DNA from: an uncultured Oscillospiraceae bacterium
Lineage (GTDB): Bacteria; Bacillota; Clostridia; Oscillospirales; Ruminococcaceae
Direction: 5' to 3'
Assembly: GCA_910584715.1 (NCBI GenBank)
Contig: CAJUAN010000029.1
Coordinates: 1 to 33,129, forward strand
DNA: 33,129 nucleotides
Each line of letters opens with the position of its first letter. Within the stretch, counting starts at the first letter, position 1. Position numbers and translations under genes: made by a program. Shown piece after piece: positions 31,345-33,129 of this stretch. The notes under the pieces are model-generated. The model was not told the DNA's origin. It saw only the letters and a program-made list of their open reading frames with translations, and did not search any database.

Positions 31345-32391
31345 ATGGATAAAAAGATAATATCGCTGCGCATGGAACGCCAGCATCTTGTAAATAAAGC
31401 TGATGAAAACGAATATCCGGAACTGTACCGCGATACCCAGCCGGGACAGAACGTTTATTGGAACGGCTTTGGAGAGCCGCCGACGCTTTCCTTCCGCGCG
31501 GGCTTCGACGATATAGAGTTTAACCGAAGCAGGCAGCTTGACCGAAGACTTATCAAGGGAAGATTTTCCGGCGGAAATTTGGGCTGGATCGAACCGTGTG
31601 ATTTGGAGCTGTTTGCGGCTCTTTACCGCAAGCCTCTGAAAAATCCCAATGAAATACAGCTGCTGATACTGGAGCTGATCGATAGGGAAGGACCCGTCAA
31701 TATTCAGCATATCAAGGAGGAAACCGGGCTGCTGGTGAAAGAGATCACCCCCGCTTTGCACCGCTTGCAGGAAGCGTTTTTAGTATATGAGGATCAGTAT
31801 GACGGCGAGTGGGATCGCGGCTGGTACAAATTTTCTGAAATGTTTCCGGAAGCTGTGCCTGACAGATATACAAGAACTGAAGCTCTGAAAACCGTTTTGA
31901 AGAGGTTTGCATACCGCCTTGTATGGTTTGATATTGCAATGGCAAAGTCTTTCTATAAGATACCTGAGAAAGACATTAAACAGGCGGTTGGAGAACTTGT
32001 TTCTGACGGCGTATTGGCGGCGTTTGAAACAGGCTATATGCTCAGTACCGATGCTGAAACTATTGAAAACTATGTGCCTAAGACATTGAATCTTGTGTAC
32101 GCCGTTCATAGGAACGACTTCATGTATAAATCACACGAGCATATCCTGAAAGAACTTGCAAAAGGCTTGACCGAGGGGCTTCCATATGACTGCGAACCGT
32201 TGCAGTACCTGCTGATCGACGGCGAATTCCATGGAGCGTCGGTCGGACATTTCAGGAACGGACCGTATGATCTTAACGATATAGTTTGCGACCTGCCCGA
32301 TGCCGGCAAGCGTAAAGAGGAGATCATTGACGCGGTTCGCACTGTAAATTTCGGCAATATGCCGCAGCGTTTTATGGGAAAGGCATTATAA
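31345..32391 (+). CDS. Winged-helix-like DNA-binding protein, possibly YcaQ/AlkZ-related
   Basis: A 348-residue soluble protein. The middle part (about residues 105-150) resembles a winged helix: LLILELIDREGPVNIQHIKE, then TPALHRLQEAFLVYEDQ. A second such unit may lie at about 185-240 (LKRFAYRLVWFDIAMAKSF). The order of an N-terminal region, repeated winged helices, WDRGWYKFSEMFPE, and a C-terminal beta domain recalls the HTH_42 (YcaQ/AlkZ) DNA-repair glycosylases, but the catalytic motif is not clear to me, so this is tentative. The ATG at 31345 has AAGGAAAG upstream. It is a single-gene unit with a strong terminator. Confidence 0.6.
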   Translation: MDKKIISLRMERQHLVNKADENEYPELYRDTQPGQNVYWNGFGEPPTLSFRAGFDDIEFNRSRQLDRRLIKGRFSGGNLGWIEPCDLELFAALYRKPLKNPNEIQLLILELIDREGPVNIQHIKEETGLLVKEITPALHRLQEAFLVYEDQYDGEWDRGWYKFSEMFPEAVPDRYTRTEALKTVLKRFAYRLVWFDIAMAKSFYKIPEKDIKQAVGELVSDGVLAAFETGYMLSTDAETIENYVPKTLNLVYAVHRNDFMYKSHEHILKELAKGLTEGLPYDCEPLQYLLIDGEFHGASVGHFRNGPYDLNDIVCDLPDAGKRKEEIIDAVRTVNFGNMPQRFMGKAL

Positions 32392-32425
32392 AAAAATATT
32401 ATATTATTTTTTATTTGTGCGTTAG

Positions 32426-32458
32426 ATCCGTATCCTGTTTGACAGGATACGGATTTTT
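32426..32458 (+). terminator. Terminator of the winged-helix gene
   Basis: A perfect 12-bp stem, ATCCGTATCCTG (32426-32437) with CAGGATACGGAT (32443-32454), has a 5-base loop and a T-run. Confidence 0.92.
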
Positions 32459-32722
32459 CGATAGTCTATATAAAAAGTATGAACTTGAAATTGCAAAACA
32501 ATCAATAAAGTTTGTTCCTGCTTCAAAACCAAAGTCCAAGGAAAATTTTTTCGGTAATATTTTTTTTTGCGAAGGGAAAATTATTATCGTAAACCGTGTT
32601 TGCGGCGATTTAATCGGTTTACTTTATAAACGTTTAAATGCCGCAAATGCGTTTATTATAAAGGCTTCGCGGGGTTTTTAAAATCCCGCGAAAAATTTTT
32701 TTGAAAAAATTTTATAAAACGC
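32459..32722. other. Gene-free stretch with two hairpins before the rRNA promoters
   Basis: No convincing protein gene. TTTGCGGC-ATTTAA (32599-32613, one bulge) pairs with TTAAAT-GCCGCAAA (32634-32647). TTCGCGGG (32666-32673) pairs with CCCGCGAA (32685-32692), followed by a T-run, so it is a terminator-like stem. This could be the 3' part of a small RNA or insulation of the rRNA operon. Confidence 0.5.
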
Positions 32723-32751
32723 TTGACAAATGATTTTGATTGTGGTAATAT
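32723..32751 (+). promoter_or_regulatory. rRNA operon promoter P1
   Basis: TTGACA (32723-32728) and TAATAT (32746-32751) are 17 bases apart in AT-rich surroundings. Confidence 0.75.
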
Positions 32752-32817
32752 ATTTAAGTCGCTTAACCGAGATGCTTGGAGCGGTTGAAAAAAATTGAAA
32801 AAATTTTGAAAAACCTC

Positions 32818-32846
32818 TTGACAAATTCAAAGTTATGTGATATACT
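32818..32846 (+). promoter_or_regulatory. rRNA operon promoter P2
   Basis: TTGACA (32818-32823) and TATACT (32841-32846) are 17 bases apart, 95 bases after P1. Tandem strong promoters are usual for rRNA operons. Confidence 0.8.
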
Positions 32847-33129
32847 TTAAAAGTTCCACAAAATGTGGAACTGCTCCAAATAATGGAGCGCGGAATCTTG
32901 AAAATTGAACAACAGACGAACCTGAAAAAGAAGAACCCTGAAAATTCCGAGGGGAAGCGGAAGGTCAAGGCGAAGCCAAAGACCGGAAGCTAAACCAAAG
33001 AAAAAGAGCTCGGAGTCCGCGAGTGGAAATAAAGGAACAGTCAGCTGAGAGGCTGACGAGTCAGTAGACTGAAAGAGTTAACAGGAAGATTTAAACGCTC
33101 GGAAGAGCGATTAAATACAAACTTACTAA
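32847..33129 (+). other. Probable 16S rRNA leader
   Basis: A non-coding, structured stretch after the tandem promoters: hairpins GTTCCACA/TGTGGAAC (32853-32871), GCTCCA/TGGAGC (32873-32889), GTCAGC/GCTGAC (33040-33057) and CGCTC-GGAA-GAGCG (33096-33109). The phrase TTGAAAATTGAACAACAGAC (from about 32898) is typical of clostridial rRNA leaders and processing stems. The 16S start itself is not reached. Confidence 0.7.

Noticed and set aside
32415..32681. Open frame of 88 codons after the winged-helix gene
   Set aside because: It starts before and runs through a strong terminator stem, has no good ribosome site, and its content looks like translated AT-rich non-coding DNA.

Overview
The window looks like chromosome of a spore-forming or spore-derived anaerobic Firmicute, most likely an Oscillospiraceae/Ruminococcus-like member of the Eubacteriales. 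The evidence is a sporulation sigma-K gene start, pilT, putP, a c-type amino-acid ABC transporter, a chemoreceptor, consensus sigma-A promoters and strong Shine-Dalgarno sites. Taxonomy is inferred from protein style only; no database was searched.

Region 1, positions 1 to about 16380, reads as a mobile element, almost all on the minus strand. Its right end lies inside sigK: the sigma-K reading frame (16288-16713) matches the family up to the CIEN motif and then runs into unrelated sequence at a 12-bp inverted repeat. This is the place where skin elements interrupt sigK in Bacillus and Clostridioides. The element carries phage-type DNA genes (YqaJ exonuclease, DUF932 protein, a Cys-rich protein, an amidoligase-like gene broken by an amber codon). 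It also carries an AAA/DUF4143 ATPase, a HEPN-like protein with zinc ribbons, and two XRE regulators. A ribbon-helix-helix operon sits under a perfect 44-bp palindrome. The most striking part is a long operon (14218 to 6470): dynamin-like GTPase, tail-anchored membrane protein, HerA/FtsK-like ATPase, HExxH metallopeptidase and a small acidic protein. It has a divergent XRE regulator and a perfect consensus promoter. I propose it as an undescribed membrane-linked defence or conflict system.

Region 2, 16380-30704, is ordinary chromosome: pilT with a cobU-like gene, a GH26-like glycoside hydrolase, a small membrane protein, a decayed GNAT acetyltransferase, a secreted helical-repeat protein, a P-loop kinase with a frameshifted start, putP, a TetR regulator, ychF with a small membrane protein, an amino-acid ABC transporter (ATPase and permease) and a methyl-accepting chemotaxis protein with a long leader.

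Region 3, 30705-33129, holds two serine tRNA genes, a winged-helix-like protein, and at the right edge two tandem promoters with a structured leader typical of an rRNA operon. The 16S gene should begin just beyond the window.

Several genes are damaged or interrupted: the amidoligase (amber), GNAT (frameshifts plus TGA), the kinase (one base missing in a poly-A run), sigK (element insertion), and possibly the segment before the HerA-like gene.
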